A DNA stretch of 64,000 nucleotides from Streptomyces profundus (GCF_020740535.1 NZ_CP082362.1:6631501-6695500), one strand, 5' to 3'; positions 47,697 to 57,456 are shown, counted from the first letter of the stretch. Numbers and translations are program-made. Notes: a model not told the origin generated them from the letters alone.

Positions 47697-50600
47697 TCAG
47701 GCCGAGACATGGACGGTGGTGAGTTCGGTGGCCAGCGCCTCGGCGACGGTGGTGACGGTCCCGTCCTTGAGCAGCCGCACCATCGGGAGCTTCACCCGGT
47801 ACGCGCGCTGGATCCGGTTGCGCAGCTCCACGGCCATCAGGGAGTCCATCCCGATACGGCTCAGCGGCCGGTTCAGGTTGACCCGCTCGGGGCGGGTCCC
47901 CATCACGGCGGCGACCTCCTGACGGAGGAAGTCGAGGAGTTCCGCCAGGTCGGCCCCGCCGGCGGGCTCCGCCGCTGGTGTCGCCGGCACGGGCACGTCG
48001 GGCACGGGCACGTCGGGCACGGGCACGTCGGGTGCGGTGACGGCCGGTGCGGTGACGGCCGGTTCTGGGGCGTCCCCTTCCGCCGTCTCGGAGGCCGGCG
48101 CCCGGTCGGTGACCAGGCGGGTCAGCAGCGGCGCCTGGGCGGCGCGGGGGTAGGCGCGCGCCCACCGCGCCCAGTCGGCCGGCAGCACCGCGACAGCCGG
48201 GCGCCCGTCGGCGAGGATCCGCCCCAGCAACTCCAACCCCTCGTCCGGCGAGAAGGAGGTCATCCCCTGCGGCACCAGCCGCCGCACCTCCGCCCGCTCC
48301 TGCCGGGCGACCATCCCGACGCCGTTCCAGAAGCCCCAGTTGACGACCGTGGCCGGCTGCCCCTCGCCGTGCCGGTGCTGGGCCAGCGCGTCCAGGAACG
48401 CGTTGCCGGCCGCGTAGCCGGCCAGCAGCGGCGATCCGAGCAGCGCGGATCCGGAGGAGAACAGCACAAACGCGTCCACCGGCTCCTGGGCCAGGATCCG
48501 GTGCAGGTTCCACGCTCCGCTCACCTTCGCCGCCAGCACGCGTGTCAGCTCCGCCGGGCGCAGCTCCGACAGCGGGCGGTAGTCGATGACGCCCGCCGCG
48601 TGGAAGACGCCGCGCACCGGCGGCGACCCGGCGGCCCGCCGGGCCCCCAGCAGCGCCCGCATGGCGCCCTCGTCCGCGACATCGACCGCCGCGTAGTCGA
48701 CCTGGACCCCACGCCCCGTCAACTCGGCCAGCAGCGCCGGCCATTCCTCGGAGTCGGCGACCTCAGCGAGCGGGCGGCGGCCGGTCAGCAGCAGCCGCCG
48801 CGCGCCCTGGTCGGCCAGCCAGCGGACCAGCGCCCCGCCGATCCCGCCGGCACCCCCGGTGACCAGGTAGGTGCCGTCCCCGTGCGGGGAGACCGGGACG
48901 GTGGGCGCGGCCGGTCCTGGGGAGGCGGCGTCCGCGTCGAAGGCGATCACGATCTTCCCCGTGTGCCGGGAGGTGGCCATCAGCCGGAAGGCGCCGGCGG
49001 CGTCCTCGGCCGGATGCACGCGGTGCGGCAGCGCCGGCAGCTCGCCCCGGTCGACGAGCTCCGCCACCGCCCGCAGGATCCGTCCGGCACGTCGGGGCGC
49101 GTGCTGGATCATGTGGACGACGTCGACCGCGTGGAAGGAGAGGTTGCGCGCGAAAGCGCCGAGCGGCAGGGCGTTGTTCTCCAGGATGTCGCGCTTCCCC
49201 AGCTCCAGGTAGCGGCCGTAGGGCGCCATGAGCGAGAGGTTGGCCTCGATCGCCGGGCCGGCCAGGGTGTTGCAGATGACGTCGAAGCCGTCGTCCCCCA
49301 CGGCGTCGCCGAAGGTCCTGGCGAACTCCAGGGTGCGGGAGTCGGCGACCCCCTCGACGCCAAGCTCCGTCAGCAGCCGACGCTTCTCGGCGCTCCCCGC
49401 GGTGGCGAAGACCCGGGCGCCCCGCCAGCGGGCCACCGCCAGCGCGGCCCGGCCGGTGCCGCCCGTCGCCGAGTGCACCAGAACGGTGTCTCCCCGGCCC
49501 ACCCCGGCCAGCTCGTGCAACGAGTGGAAGGCCGTCAGGTAGGCGGCGGGCAGCGCCGCCGCCTCGGCCGCGCCGACGGACCGTGGCCGTGGCGCCGTCA
49601 GGCACGCCAGGGTCGTCACCCGCGAGGCCAGGGCCCCCTCGGCGAGGGCGATGACCTCGTCCCCGACGGCCACGTCATGGACGTGCCGGCCGACCTCGAC
49701 GACCGTTCCCGCGCACTCCCAGCCCAGGACCGGCGGGCCCTCGTCCTGACCGGGGTACATCCCCACGCTCAGCAGGACGTCGCGATAGTTGACGCCCGCG
49801 TGGCTGACCCGGATGCGGACCTCGTCGTCCGCCAGGCGCCCGGCGGGCGGGAGGTCGGTGAGCCCCAGATCGTCCAGCACCCCCGGGCTGGCGAGCGTCA
49901 GCGCGCGGGCGCCCGACGCCGGGGCCGGGGCCGGGACGAGGCGCGCCACCAGCCGCTTGCCGCCGCGCACCGCGATCTGGTCCTCGCGGTCCGGGGCGCG
50001 CAGCGAGGCCACCAGCCGGGCCACGCTCGCCGGCGACCGGTCCAGGTCGACCAGGCGGCTGCCAAGGCCGGAAGCCTCGGCCGCCACGGTGCGGCCCAGC
50101 CCCCAGAGGAGCGCCTGGAACGGTGCGCGCACCCGTTCCCCTGGACGGGTGGCCTGCGCGTGCCGAGTCACCAACCACAGCGGCGCCCCTTCCAGGCCCT
50201 CGCCCTCCAGCGCCTGACAGAGCGACACCACGCTCTCCCCGGCCAGCAGCTGTGCGCGCCTGATCTCGGCGTCGCTGGCGTCGAGCCCGGCGACCGCGTC
50301 GAGTGCCCACAGGTGGACGATGCCCCGGCACCGGCCGGGCTCCCGGGCGACCTCGGCCAACAGCTGCCGGTAGTGGTCCTCCCGCGCCGGGTCCAGCCGG
50401 TAGCGCTCCCCGGTGCCCGTCAAGGGGCCCGCGCCCGTGGTCACCACGACGACCCGCTCGCCTCGGTCCCCGAGTCCACGGACGAGGGCCCGGCCGGTGG
50501 GGCCGCTGTCGCTCAGCACCAGCCAGAAGTTGTCCGGATCCGTGCCGCCGCTCTCCGCCGCCTCGGCGGCGACCGGCTCCCACACCACGGTGTGGAGGGC

Positions 50601-53600
50601 TTGGTCGTCCAAGGCCGACGCGGGCGGTTCCGGCACGGTCAGCGGTTCGGGCGCCTGCCCGCTCAGGTACTGGAGGCGCAGCCCGACCAGCCGCGCCACC
50701 AGCGCCCCGCCCCGCTCCCGGACGTCGATGTCCGCGGTGAACGAGTCCCGGCGGTCGCTCTCGCGCAGCCGCGCGTGGCTGACCAGCTCGGCGGGCGGCC
50801 GGCGGTACAGCTGGAACTCCTCGATGCCGCCCAGGACGAAGACGCCCTCCTCGCCGGGCGCGGTCGCCGCCCTGGCCGCGGCCATCGCGTGCCCGCTCGC
50901 GTCCAGCAGCGCCGGATGGAAGTGGTGGCTCTCGACGTCCGCGCGGATCGACGCGGGGCAGCTCAGCTCCGCCAGCGCCTCTCCGTCGCGTCGCCACACC
51001 CGCTCGATCGCGCGGAACGCGCCGTTCCACTGGTTCCCGCGCGCGGCGTGCCAGGGGTAGAACTCCGCGCCGCGCTGCTGCTCCGGGCAGCGCTCCCGCA
51101 CCGTCGCGAGATCGTCGAGACCGGACGGGGGCGCCCCCGCCAGCCGTCGCGCCTCGGCCTCGGTGTGGAGGAGCCAGCCGTCGTCGCTCCCCTCGTCCCT
51201 GGTCAGGATCCTGGCCCGCCAGACGCCCGGGGGGCCCTCGGCGAGGGTCACCCGCACGCTGGGCGTGGGGCCGTCCTCGTCGAGGAAGAGCGCCCGGTGG
51301 TACCGGACCTGGGACAGCGACAGTGGGCCGGCGCCGATCGCGGAGCCGGCCGCTGCCGTGATCAGCTCCAGATGCGCGGTGCCGGGGACGATCACGGCGT
51401 CCTGCACCCGGTGGTCGCGCAGATAGGCGTGCCGGTCGAGCGACAGCGGACCCTCCCAGGCCAGCGCCCCCGCCACGCCGGGCACCGGCTCGCCCAACAG
51501 CGGGTGCGCAGCCGCCTGTTCGGCGGGCGCGGTCGCCGGCGTGAGCCAGTGCCGGGTCCGCTGCCAGGGGTAGCCCGGCAGCGGAACGAACCGGCCCGTG
51601 TCGTTCAGCGCCGCCGCGTCCCACTCGACGCCGGCGGTGTGCAGGACCGCGGCGGCGCCCAACAGGTCCGCCCGCGCGCCGGCGTACCGTCGGATGCTGC
51701 CGGTGGCCCACACCTCGACGCCCGGGTGCTCGCCGGCCACCTCACGGATGCCGGATACCAGCAGCGGGTGCGGGCTCATCTCGACGAACACGGTGTCGCC
51801 CTCGTCCAGTTGGGCCTGGACGGCGGCGACGAAGTCGACGGGTTCGCGGAGGTTGCGGGCCCAGTAGGCGGCGTCCATGCCGGCTCCGTCGATGGCCTCG
51901 CCGAGCACGGTCGAGTGCAGCGGGACGCGTCCGGCGCGGGGCTTGAGGTGTTCCAGCGCGGCCAGCAGCGGTTCGCGCAGCTCGTCCATCTGCGGGCAGT
52001 GCGAGGCGAAGTCGACGTTGACGCGCCGGTTGTCCACCTCGCGTGCGTCGAGGGCGGCCAGGATCTCGTCCAGCGCCTCGGGGTCACCCGAGAGCAGGGT
52101 GGACGTCGGGCTGTTGACGGCGGCGACGGCCACCCGCTCCTCGTGGCCGGCCAGGGCCTGACGCGCCTGGGCCGCGGGGAGCGCCACCCACGCCATGGTG
52201 CCCCGGCCGGTGAGGGCCTTGGCCAGCCGGCTGCGCCGGCAGATCACCGAGGCGGCGTCGGCCAGCGAGAGCGCCCCGCTGACCTGGGCGGCGGCCGACT
52301 CGCCCATGCTGTGGCCGATGACGACGTCGGGCTCCACCCCCCAGGAGCGCCAGAGTGCGGCGAGGGAGATCTCGATCGCCCACAGGGTGGGCTGGATGAC
52401 GTCCAGCTCGGCCAGCCGCTCCTCGTCGGCCGCGCGGAGCACCTCGCGCACCGACCAGCCGGTCTCCGCGTGGATCGCCTGGTCGCAGGCCGCCATGGTC
52501 CGGGCGAACACCGGTTCCTGGTCGAGGAGTTCCTGTGCCATTCCCGGCCACTGCGAGCCCTGGCCGGGGAAGACGAAGGCGATCCGGGGCCGCCGGCCGG
52601 GGGCGGTGTAGTCGCTGGTGGCCAGGCCCGCCTCGGTCTGGCCCTCGGCGAAGGCCCGCAACGACTTGGCGGCCTCCGTCCGGTCCTCGACCGCGAGGGC
52701 GAGCCGGGCCTCCTGGGGGGTGCGCCGGGTCGCCGCCGTGTGGCAGATGTCGCGGAGCGACTGGTGCGCGCCGTCGCCGGCGAGATGCTCGGCCAGGGCC
52801 GCCGCGCTCGCGCGCAGGGCGGGCGTGGTGGCGGCGGACAGCACCAGCAGCCGGGCCCGTCCCTCGTCGCTCTCCCGGCCGGTGTCGTCGGCCGGGGGAG
52901 CGGCCTGGAGCACCAGATGCGCGTTGGTCCCGGAGAACCCGAAGCTGCTGACCCCCGCCAGCGCCGGCCGGTCGCGCGCCGGCAGCCGGGTGGCCCGGGT
53001 CGGCACGGTGAGCGGCAGCTCGTCCCAGGCGACGGCCGGGTTGGGGTCCGTCAGGTGCAGGTTCGGCGGCACGGTGCCGTGCTCCAGGCAGAGCACGGCC
53101 TTGATGAGCCCGGCGATGCCGGCCGCCGCCTCGGCGTGCCCGATATTGGTCTTCACCGAGCCGACCAGGCACTCGTCTCCCGCCGCTCGCGGGCCGAGCA
53201 CCTCGGCGAGCGCGGCGAGTTCGACGGGGTCGCCGACGCTGGTCCCGGTCCCGTGCGCCTCCACGTAGTCGACGTCGCGCGGGTCCACACCGGCGTCCGC
53301 GTAGGCGCGCCGCAGCACCCGCCGCTGCCCCTCGACGGACGGCGTGACCAGATAGCCGCTGGAGTCGCCGTCGTTGCCGATCGCCGACCCCAGCAGCACG
53401 GCCCGCACCCGGTCGCCGTCGGCGCGCGCGTCGGCCAGGCGCTTGAGCACGACGACCCCGACCCCGTCGCTGCGGACGAACCCGTCCCCCGAGGCGTCGG
53501 CGAACTTGCAGCGTCCGTCGGCGGCGAGCATGCCGGCGCCCGAGTACACCACTCCCTCCTCGGGGAGCAGGACGAGGTTCACACCGCCGGCGATCGCCAC

Positions 53601-54209
53601 CGGGCACTCGCCCAGACGCAGCGCCTGCACGGCGTGATGGACCGCCACCAGCGCGGAGGAGCAGGCGGTGTCCACGGTGACGCTGGGGCCGCGCAGGTCG
53701 AAGGCGTAGGAGAGCCGCCCCGAGGTGATGGCCCGGGAGGCGGCGCCCGTCATGGCGTGCAGATCCAGCCGCTCCCGCTCGGCGTACTGCAGATGCCAGT
53801 AGTCGCCGCCGAGTTGGCCGACGAAGACCCCGCCGTCGCCGCCGGCGAGGGCGGCCCTGGTCAGGCCGGCGTCTTCGACGGCCTCGTAGGCGGTCTCCAA
53901 CAGCAGCCGCTGCTGCGGGTCCATCCGGTCGGCCTCGCGCGGTGAGATGCCGAAGAACTCGGCGTCGAAGGCGTCGACATCCCGCAGCAGGCCGCCCCAA
54001 CGGCTGATCGTCCGGCCGGGGACGCGTGGCCTGGGGTCGTAGACGCTGTCGATGTCGTAGCGCTCGGGCGGGATCTCGGTCACCGCGTCGCGGCCGTCGA
54101 CGAGCATCCGCCACAGCTCCGTGGGGGTCGACGCGTCGGCGAATCGGCCCGCGAGGCCGACGATGGCGATCGGTTCACGCGGGGTGGGGACGGGGTGGTC
54201 GTGCGGCAT
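47697..54209 (-). CDS. Reducing type I polyketide synthase, KS-AT-DH-ER-KR-ACP
   Basis: A 2170-residue one-module PKS. KS: DTACSSALVAVHHAVQAL, EAHGTGTSVGD and KTNIGHAEAAAGIAGLIK, so Cys-His-His are present. AT: FVFPGQGSQWPGMAQELL and GHSMGES, with FASH, nearer the methylmalonyl-type YASH. DH: HRVQDAVIVPG, with Asp for the usual Gly. A structural KR half follows, then ER (GVNYRDVLLSVGMYPG, ATGGTGRAALAVARW), KR (VTGGAGGIGGALVRWLA, FSSGSALLGSPLLAGYAAGNAFL) and ACP (IGMDSLMAVEL). No thioesterase is present. A full reductive loop in one module suggests repeated use to make a saturated, perhaps branched chain, as in the S. coelicolor cluster. ATG at 54209 follows GGAAGGA. Confidence 0.95.
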   Translation of the reverse strand: MPHDHPVPTPREPIAIVGLAGRFADASTPTELWRMLVDGRDAVTEIPPERYDIDSVYDPRPRVPGRTISRWGGLLRDVDAFDAEFFGISPREADRMDPQQRLLLETAYEAVEDAGLTRAALAGGDGGVFVGQLGGDYWHLQYAERERLDLHAMTGAASRAITSGRLSYAFDLRGPSVTVDTACSSALVAVHHAVQALRLGECPVAIAGGVNLVLLPEEGVVYSGAGMLAADGRCKFADASGDGFVRSDGVGVVVLKRLADARADGDRVRAVLLGSAIGNDGDSSGYLVTPSVEGQRRVLRRAYADAGVDPRDVDYVEAHGTGTSVGDPVELAALAEVLGPRAAGDECLVGSVKTNIGHAEAAAGIAGLIKAVLCLEHGTVPPNLHLTDPNPAVAWDELPLTVPTRATRLPARDRPALAGVSSFGFSGTNAHLVLQAAPPADDTGRESDEGRARLLVLSAATTPALRASAAALAEHLAGDGAHQSLRDICHTAATRRTPQEARLALAVEDRTEAAKSLRAFAEGQTEAGLATSDYTAPGRRPRIAFVFPGQGSQWPGMAQELLDQEPVFARTMAACDQAIHAETGWSVREVLRAADEERLAELDVIQPTLWAIEISLAALWRSWGVEPDVVIGHSMGESAAAQVSGALSLADAASVICRRSRLAKALTGRGTMAWVALPAAQARQALAGHEERVAVAAVNSPTSTLLSGDPEALDEILAALDAREVDNRRVNVDFASHCPQMDELREPLLAALEHLKPRAGRVPLHSTVLGEAIDGAGMDAAYWARNLREPVDFVAAVQAQLDEGDTVFVEMSPHPLLVSGIREVAGEHPGVEVWATGSIRRYAGARADLLGAAAVLHTAGVEWDAAALNDTGRFVPLPGYPWQRTRHWLTPATAPAEQAAAHPLLGEPVPGVAGALAWEGPLSLDRHAYLRDHRVQDAVIVPGTAHLELITAAAGSAIGAGPLSLSQVRYHRALFLDEDGPTPSVRVTLAEGPPGVWRARILTRDEGSDDGWLLHTEAEARRLAGAPPSGLDDLATVRERCPEQQRGAEFYPWHAARGNQWNGAFRAIERVWRRDGEALAELSCPASIRADVESHHFHPALLDASGHAMAAARAATAPGEEGVFVLGGIEEFQLYRRPPAELVSHARLRESDRRDSFTADIDVRERGGALVARLVGLRLQYLSGQAPEPLTVPEPPASALDDQALHTVVWEPVAAEAAESGGTDPDNFWLVLSDSGPTGRALVRGLGDRGERVVVVTTGAGPLTGTGERYRLDPAREDHYRQLLAEVAREPGRCRGIVHLWALDAVAGLDASDAEIRRAQLLAGESVVSLCQALEGEGLEGAPLWLVTRHAQATRPGERVRAPFQALLWGLGRTVAAEASGLGSRLVDLDRSPASVARLVASLRAPDREDQIAVRGGKRLVARLVPAPAPASGARALTLASPGVLDDLGLTDLPPAGRLADDEVRIRVSHAGVNYRDVLLSVGMYPGQDEGPPVLGWECAGTVVEVGRHVHDVAVGDEVIALAEGALASRVTTLACLTAPRPRSVGAAEAAALPAAYLTAFHSLHELAGVGRGDTVLVHSATGGTGRAALAVARWRGARVFATAGSAEKRRLLTELGVEGVADSRTLEFARTFGDAVGDDGFDVICNTLAGPAIEANLSLMAPYGRYLELGKRDILENNALPLGAFARNLSFHAVDVVHMIQHAPRRAGRILRAVAELVDRGELPALPHRVHPAEDAAGAFRLMATSRHTGKIVIAFDADAASPGPAAPTVPVSPHGDGTYLVTGGAGGIGGALVRWLADQGARRLLLTGRRPLAEVADSEEWPALLAELTGRGVQVDYAAVDVADEGAMRALLGARRAAGSPPVRGVFHAAGVIDYRPLSELRPAELTRVLAAKVSGAWNLHRILAQEPVDAFVLFSSGSALLGSPLLAGYAAGNAFLDALAQHRHGEGQPATVVNWGFWNGVGMVARQERAEVRRLVPQGMTSFSPDEGLELLGRILADGRPAVAVLPADWARWARAYPRAAQAPLLTRLVTDRAPASETAEGDAPEPAVTAPAVTAPDVPVPDVPVPDVPVPATPAAEPAGGADLAELLDFLRQEVAAVMGTRPERVNLNRPLSRIGMDSLMAVELRNRIQRAYRVKLPMVRLLKDGTVTTVAEALATELTTVHVSA
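47986..48060. repeat. 15-bp tandem repeats coding the PKS KR-ACP linker
   Basis: GGCACGGGCACGTCG is repeated three times (47986-48030), followed by two copies of GGTGCGGTGACGGCC (48031-48060). In the PKS frame they encode repeated PDVPV and APAVT units, a flexible Pro/Val-rich tether ahead of the carrier domain. Copy number may vary between strains. Confidence 0.85.
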
Positions 54210-54660
54210 GGCTGTCCTTCCGGGCAGGGCGAAGCCGTTCTGGGCAGCAGCACGGAGAGCCGTGAGTCGGCACGTGTGACGGGGACGGTTCGAGCCGTAC
54301 CCGGTGGCGGACGTGCCCACGGACGGAAGGACGAAGGGCGGCGGGCGGCGGTCCGGCAGGTCGTCGGCACAACCCGCGAAGCCCGCACGCGCGACGCCGG
54401 CGGGAGGCGTGTGCCACCCGCCGCACCGCCCTGATGAGACGGTTGTCGAAGCAGACCCTACCCGCTGTCCTGACGCGACGTCGACCCTCGGGCCCCGTCC
54501 CGTGCGGGGCGGGGTCGGGCGGGCCAGGTTGACATTCGCCGTCACCCCGGGAACCCTGGGAGTCTCTATTTCGTCAAACATCTATATAGCGGGTTGTCGT
54601 CGAGCGACTACCCACCCCGCCCCGACGGGCCGCCCGCCTCCGCATGTCGAAAGGACCCCC
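54210..54660. other. Divergent promoter region between PKS and flavoprotein genes
   Basis: This 451-bp gap must hold promoters for both the leftward PKS operon and the rightward flavoprotein. It is GC-rich except for 54567-54590, where TTTCGTCAAACATC and CTATATAGC resemble the CGTCAACAT element near arsI and arsR. That patch is the best candidate for an ArsR-controlled promoter. No small gene is supported. Confidence 0.4.
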
Positions 54661-56133
54661 GTGGCTGACCGCCGACCCCTCTCGCACCCCGTCGCCGTCA
54701 TCGGAGCCGGCCCCATCGGGCTGGCCGCCGCCGCACACCTCGCCGAACGCGACGTCCCCTTCCTGGTGTTGGAAGCCGGTGACACGCCGGCGGCGGCCGT
54801 GCGCTCCTGGTCCCATGTCCAGCTCTTCAGCCCCTGGGAGTTCAACACCGACCCCGCCGCGCGCCGGCTCCTGGCCTCCGCCGGCTGGCAGGAGCCGCCC
54901 GCCGACGACCTCCCCACCGGGGGCGACCTCGTCAAGCGCTACCTCCAGCCCCTGGCCGAACACCCGGCCCTGGCCCCGCACATCCGCTACGGCGCCAGGG
55001 TCGAGGCGATCAGCCGGCACGGGGTGGATCGGCTGCGCACCGCCGGCCGCGACGCCGTCCCCTTCGTGCTCCGGCTGGCCGAGGGGGAGGATCTCCTGGC
55101 CGGTGCCGTCATCGACGCCTCCGGGAGCTGGCTCCAGCCCAACCCCCTGGGATCCAACGGCCTGCCCGCCCCGGGGGAGCGGGAAGCCGCGTCCCGGATC
55201 AGCCACGGCCTGCCCGACGTCCTGGGCGTCGACCGTCCCGCCTACGCCGGCCACCACACGGTGGTCGTCGGTGCCGGGCACTCGGCGGCCAACACCCTCC
55301 TCGCGCTCGCCGAGCTCGCCGACGCCGCCGACGGCACCACCGTCACCTGGGCCATCCGGGCCGCCGAGCCCGCCGGGTCCTTCGGCGGGGAGGGTGACGA
55401 CGAGCTGCCCGCGCGCGGCGCGCTCGGCTCCGGACTGCGCATGCTCGTCGACACGGGGCGCGTCACGCTCGCGCCCAACTTCCGCACGCACCGCGTCCGC
55501 ACGCTCGACGACGGGCGGATCCGGCTGTTCTCCCACACCGACGACGGCGGCGAGTACACCGTCACGGCCGACCGCGTCGTCGCCGCCACCGGCTTCCGCC
55601 CCGACCACCGCGTCGCCGACGAACTGCGCCTCGACCTCGACCCGATCACGGCGGCCCCCCGCGCGCTCGCCCCCCTCATCGACCCCAACCAGCACTCCTG
55701 CGGAACCGTCACCCCGCACGGGTACCGCGAGCTCGCACACCCCGAACCCGGCTACTACGTGGTGGGGATGAAGAGCTACGGGCGCGCGCCCACCTTCCTG
55801 ATGCTCACCGGCTACGAGCAGGTCCGCTCCATCGCGGCGGCCCTCGCCGGGGACCTGGCGTCTGCCGAGTCCGTCGAACTCCAACTGCCGGAGACGGGAG
55901 TCTGCTCCGCCACCGGAGGCGCGGAGGCCATCGCCCTGCGGCTGGGGCTGACGAAGGAGCGCTACGGACAGCTCCTCCACGCCACCGCCAAGCACCTGGG
56001 CACGTCGTCCAGCGCGTCGGAGGCCGTGCTGGCCGCCGCGACGGAGCTCGGCGTCGACCACACCGCCGCGCTCCAGCTCGCCGCCTACACGGCCGAGCGG
56101 TTCGACACCCCGGGGGCGGCCCCCGCCTGCTGA
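54661..56133 (+). CDS. NAD(P)/FAD-binding monooxygenase-like protein (ArsO-like)
   Basis: A 490-residue flavoprotein with two dinucleotide folds: VIGAGPIGLAAAAHLAERD at the N terminus and VVVGAGHSAANTLLALAELA at about 200. It also has the ATGFRPDHRV segment typical of flavin monooxygenase-like proteins. Proteins of this kind (ArsO) are known from Streptomyces arsenic-resistance operons. It may oxidise an arsenic compound or a cluster intermediate. GTG at 54661 with AAAGGA upstream starts exactly at the Rossmann domain; the open frame further upstream is non-coding in character. It ends at a terminator shared with the SDR gene. Confidence 0.85.
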   Translation: MADRRPLSHPVAVIGAGPIGLAAAAHLAERDVPFLVLEAGDTPAAAVRSWSHVQLFSPWEFNTDPAARRLLASAGWQEPPADDLPTGGDLVKRYLQPLAEHPALAPHIRYGARVEAISRHGVDRLRTAGRDAVPFVLRLAEGEDLLAGAVIDASGSWLQPNPLGSNGLPAPGEREAASRISHGLPDVLGVDRPAYAGHHTVVVGAGHSAANTLLALAELADAADGTTVTWAIRAAEPAGSFGGEGDDELPARGALGSGLRMLVDTGRVTLAPNFRTHRVRTLDDGRIRLFSHTDDGGEYTVTADRVVAATGFRPDHRVADELRLDLDPITAAPRALAPLIDPNQHSCGTVTPHGYRELAHPEPGYYVVGMKSYGRAPTFLMLTGYEQVRSIAAALAGDLASAESVELQLPETGVCSATGGAEAIALRLGLTKERYGQLLHATAKHLGTSSSASEAVLAAATELGVDHTAALQLAAYTAERFDTPGAAPAC

Positions 56134-56140
56134 CCGCCGC

Positions 56141-56173
56141 GCGAGGGCCGGAGCCGCCGGAGCCGGCCCTCGC
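56141..56173. terminator. Bidirectional terminator between flavoprotein and SDR genes
   Basis: GCGAGGGCCGG (56141-56151) and CCGGCCCTCGC (56163-56173) form an 11-pair stem with an 11-base loop, between two convergent genes. A second copy of CGAGGGCCGG follows at 56176. Confidence 0.7.
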
Positions 56174-56186
56174 CGCGAGGGCCGGC

Positions 56187-56954
56187 TCAGTCCGTCCGGT
56201 GCACCTTGTGCTGTGCGGCCTGCGCCCGGGGCCGGACCACCAGGAGGTCCACGTTGACGTGCGGAGGACGGGTCACCGCCCACGCCACGGTGTCGGCGAC
56301 GTCCTCGGCCAGCAGCGGATCCGGTACCCCGGCGTAGACCTCGGCCGCCCGGGTGGCGTCCCCCCGGTAGCGGTTGAGGGCGAACTCCTCGGTCCTGACC
56401 ATCCCCGGCGCGATCTCGACCACGCGCAGCGGCGTGCCGCACACCTCCAGCCGCAGCGTCCGGGCCAGGGCGTGCGCGGCGTGCTTCGCCGCGCTGTAGC
56501 CGCCGCCCCCCTCGTAACAGGTGAACGACGCCGTGGAGGTGAGGACGACGACGGTGCCGGCCCGTCCGCCCAGGAGCCGGGGGAGCAGGGCCTGGGCCAG
56601 GCGCAGCGTGCCCAGGACGTTCACCTCGTACATGCGCAGCCAGTCGGCGGGGTCCGCCTCGGAGACCTCGTCCACGCCGAAGGCGCCGCCGGCGACGTTG
56701 ACGAGCACGTCGCACCGCTCCACCGCGGCGGCCAGGGCCGCCACGGAGTCGGCGTCGGTCACGTCCACGGCGTGTGCCCTCGCCTCCCCACCCGCGTCGC
56801 CGATCTCCTCGGCGACCCGTGCGAGCAGCTCTTTCCTGCGTGCGAGCAGGACGACGGCGAAGCCCTCAGCCGCCAGGCGGCGAGCGGTGGCCGCTCCGAT
56901 CCCGCTGCTGGCCCCGGTGATCACCGCCGTCGGGCGGGTCCCGGTTTCGGACAT
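56187..56954 (-). CDS. Short-chain dehydrogenase/reductase
   Basis: A 255-residue classical SDR with the cofactor motif TGASSGIGAATARRLA, NVAGGAFGV in place of NNAG, the catalytic Ser/Tyr/Lys (TSTASFTCYEGGGGYSAAKHA) and PGMVRTEEF. It reduces or oxidises an alcohol/carbonyl with NAD(P)H; arsonoacetaldehyde to 2-hydroxyethylarsonate is one attractive possibility in this cluster. It is divergent from the arsR gene at 57034, sharing an operator-like repeat (56971-56988), so arsenic should induce it. Confidence 0.9.
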   Translation of the reverse strand: MSETGTRPTAVITGASSGIGAATARRLAAEGFAVVLLARRKELLARVAEEIGDAGGEARAHAVDVTDADSVAALAAAVERCDVLVNVAGGAFGVDEVSEADPADWLRMYEVNVLGTLRLAQALLPRLLGGRAGTVVVLTSTASFTCYEGGGGYSAAKHAAHALARTLRLEVCGTPLRVVEIAPGMVRTEEFALNRYRGDATRAAEVYAGVPDPLLAEDVADTVAWAVTRPPHVNVDLLVVRPRAQAAQHKVHRTD

Positions 56955-56970
56955 GGAGATCCCCCTGTTG

Positions 56971-56988
56971 ATTTGACGTTTATCAAAT
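56971..56988. promoter_or_regulatory. ArsR operator between SDR and arsR
   Basis: ATTTGA (56971-56976) and TCAAAT (56983-56988) are perfect arms around CGTTTA, the usual size and AT-rich character of ArsR-family sites. Its 12-bp core TTGACGTTTATC recurs in reverse (GATAAACGTCAA, 57963-57974) in front of arsI. Confidence 0.75.
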
Positions 56989-57033
56989 TGGTTGATCTTT
57001 GCATTCGCCCGTGATTGGTGTCAACATAGACGC

Positions 57034-57399
57034 ATGTCGAATCCCCGGGTGAAGGCGGCGACGCTCGCCGCTGAGCCGTGCTGTCCGGCCCTCACCGAGC
57101 GGGAGTTGACCGCCGACGAAGCCGAGATCGCGGCTGTGATGTTCAAGGCGCTGGGCGATCCCGTTCGACTGCGCCTGTTCTCCAAGGTGGCCTCCCATCC
57201 CGAGGAGGAGGCCTGTGTCTGTGACATCGCCGATGTCGGCGTCTCGCAGCCCACGGTCTCCCATCACCTCAAGAAGCTGAGGGAGGCCGGGCTGCTGCTC
57301 GCCGAGCGGCGGGGCACCTGGGTCTACTACCGCGTCGAGCCGTCGGTTCTGGCGGTCATGGGGCGACTGCTCAGCCCCGTGCACGTTCCCGCCGCCTGA
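57034..57399 (+). CDS. arsR: ArsR-family arsenite-responsive repressor
   Basis: A 121-residue regulator closely related to that at 35314. It has an N-terminal Cys16-Cys17 pair and Cys61/Cys63 in ACVCDIADVGV, a set like the three-cysteine arsenite site of Corynebacterium ArsR. The recognition helix is VSQPTVSHHLKKLREAG and the wing is TWVYYRV. ATG at 57034 lies in the GTCAACATAGACGCATG context shared with the other arsR; no ribosome-binding site is obvious, so the mRNA may be leaderless. It probably controls the divergent SDR gene, itself and nearby arsI through the TTGA/TCAA repeats. Confidence 0.94.
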   Translation: MSNPRVKAATLAAEPCCPALTERELTADEAEIAAVMFKALGDPVRLRLFSKVASHPEEEACVCDIADVGVSQPTVSHHLKKLREAGLLLAERRGTWVYYRVEPSVLAVMGRLLSPVHVPAA

Positions 57400-57456
57400 C
57401 GCGGCCCGCCGCCCCGCGTGGATGTGCGTCGGGCCGGGCTCGGGGCCGGCCGTTCG

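Noticed and set aside
47986..48060. CRISPR-like short repeats
   Set aside because: The repeats are contiguous 15-mers inside a coding frame, with no spacers and no cas genes.
47565..53945. A very long open frame on the plus strand opposite the PKS
   Set aside because: Its product is Arg/Gly/Pro-rich with no domain, and the opposite strand encodes clear KS, AT, DH, ER, KR and ACP motifs. Long antisense frames are expected at this GC content.
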